A stretch of DNA of 5,783 nt from Candidatus Peregrinibacteria bacterium (GTDB taxonomy: Bacteria > Patescibacteria > Gracilibacteria > UM-FILTER-43-11). Numbering within the stretch: position 1 is the stretch's first letter; each line of letters starts with the position of its first letter. Of the stretch, positions 5,585 to 5,783 are shown piece after piece. The notes beneath the pieces are model-generated. The model did no database searches and had not been told where the DNA came from. It saw only the letters and a list, made by a program, of their open reading frames with translations. The DNA lies in assembly GCA_030620215.1 (NCBI GenBank), contig JAUXFE010000047.1, positions 1 to 5,783 on the forward strand. The letters are read 5' to 3'. The translations under genes and the position numbers were made by a program.

Positions 5585-5783
5585 ATGGCAACAATTGATA
5601 AACTTATAATAAACACTCCTTATGAAGAACCAAAAGAACATTGGCTCTATGATAGGGATACCCGTACTTTTTCCCGCGCTTCAGGCCGCCGTTCTGCGGG
5701 TTATGTTGTGGCTACGCCGGATTCACAAGCATTTGATGACCCCGGAATTTTTGTACCTATTGAACTGGTTGAAAAAATCAGGC
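5585..5783 (+). CDS. Type III-like restriction endonuclease (Res, BPTD_3080 type), N-terminal fragment
   Basis: The first 66 codons are present; the gene continues past the window end. The N-terminus has the blocks INTPYEEPKEHWLYDRDTR (9-27), GRRSAGYVVATPDSQAFDD (34-52) and PGIFVPIELVEKIR (53-66), which I recognise from the start of the large DEAD/DEAH-helicase restriction subunits annotated as BPTD_3080 family. These subunits couple ATP-dependent translocation to DNA cleavage and work with the adjacent methylase. The helicase Walker motifs and nuclease motif are beyond the window, so integrity cannot be judged. ATG lies 1 base after the methylase stop, with AAGG at 5574-5577 inside the methylase end, which points to translational coupling. 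Local composition matches the methylase flanks, not its low-G+C core. Confidence 0.82.
   Translation, partial: MATIDKLIINTPYEEPKEHWLYDRDTRTFSRASGRRSAGYVVATPDSQAFDDPGIFVPIELVEKIR

Noticed and set aside
1..5783. CRISPR array, tRNA or rRNA genes
   Set aside because: No regularly spaced direct repeats, cloverleaf sequences or rRNA-like segments were seen on either strand.

Overview
The window reads as the promoter-proximal end of a chromosomal-type integron that runs straight into a restriction-modification locus; everything complete in it looks defence-related. The organism cannot be named. The DNA is moderately AT-rich (about 22-33% G+C per 60-base line upstream of the first gene, about 27-38% in the reverse transcriptase lines I sampled, and 42-58% in parts of the downstream genes). 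The attC site has the long, branched layout known from Vibrio-type superintegrons, but similar sites occur in several phyla. The long-form type III methylase/nuclease pair is also widespread, including in the Bacteroidota/Chlorobi/Calditrichota area, so lineage stays open.

Layout. Positions 55 down to 1 (minus strand) hold the first 18 codons of a tyrosine recombinase whose start (MSNKKLLDQIKEKTRTNY) fits integron integrases. Divergent from it is a very AT-rich region (56-310) with three copies of a TTATGCGGAAC-like motif, ending in a probable attI crossover at G310/T311. From 311 to 2071 lies one gene cassette: a 27-base leader with a good Shine-Dalgarno site, a 535-residue reverse transcriptase (338-1945, TTG start), then a 130-base attC site (1948-2077). 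The cassette's left boundary is fixed by sequence: bases 310-320 are an exact reverse complement of 1944-1954, as expected when R'' pairs with the R' box of the circular cassette.

Immediately beyond the attC crossover come a DUF3800 gene (2132-3007), a type III-like DNA methyltransferase (3025-5583) and the start of its restriction subunit (5585 to the window end). Gaps of 17 and 1 bases suggest one operon. The methylase gene is a mosaic: a low-G+C block covering the target-recognition domain and the AdoMet-binding motif sits between higher-G+C flanks.

Working together: the integrase would capture and shuffle cassettes at attI. The first-position cassette delivers an RT resembling the abortive-infection/UG (defence-associated) clade, and the adjoining DUF3800-Mod-Res operon would give restriction. 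No second attC is seen after 2077 in this window, so this looks like a one-cassette array ending at a defence island. The alternative is a very large second cassette whose attC lies beyond the window.
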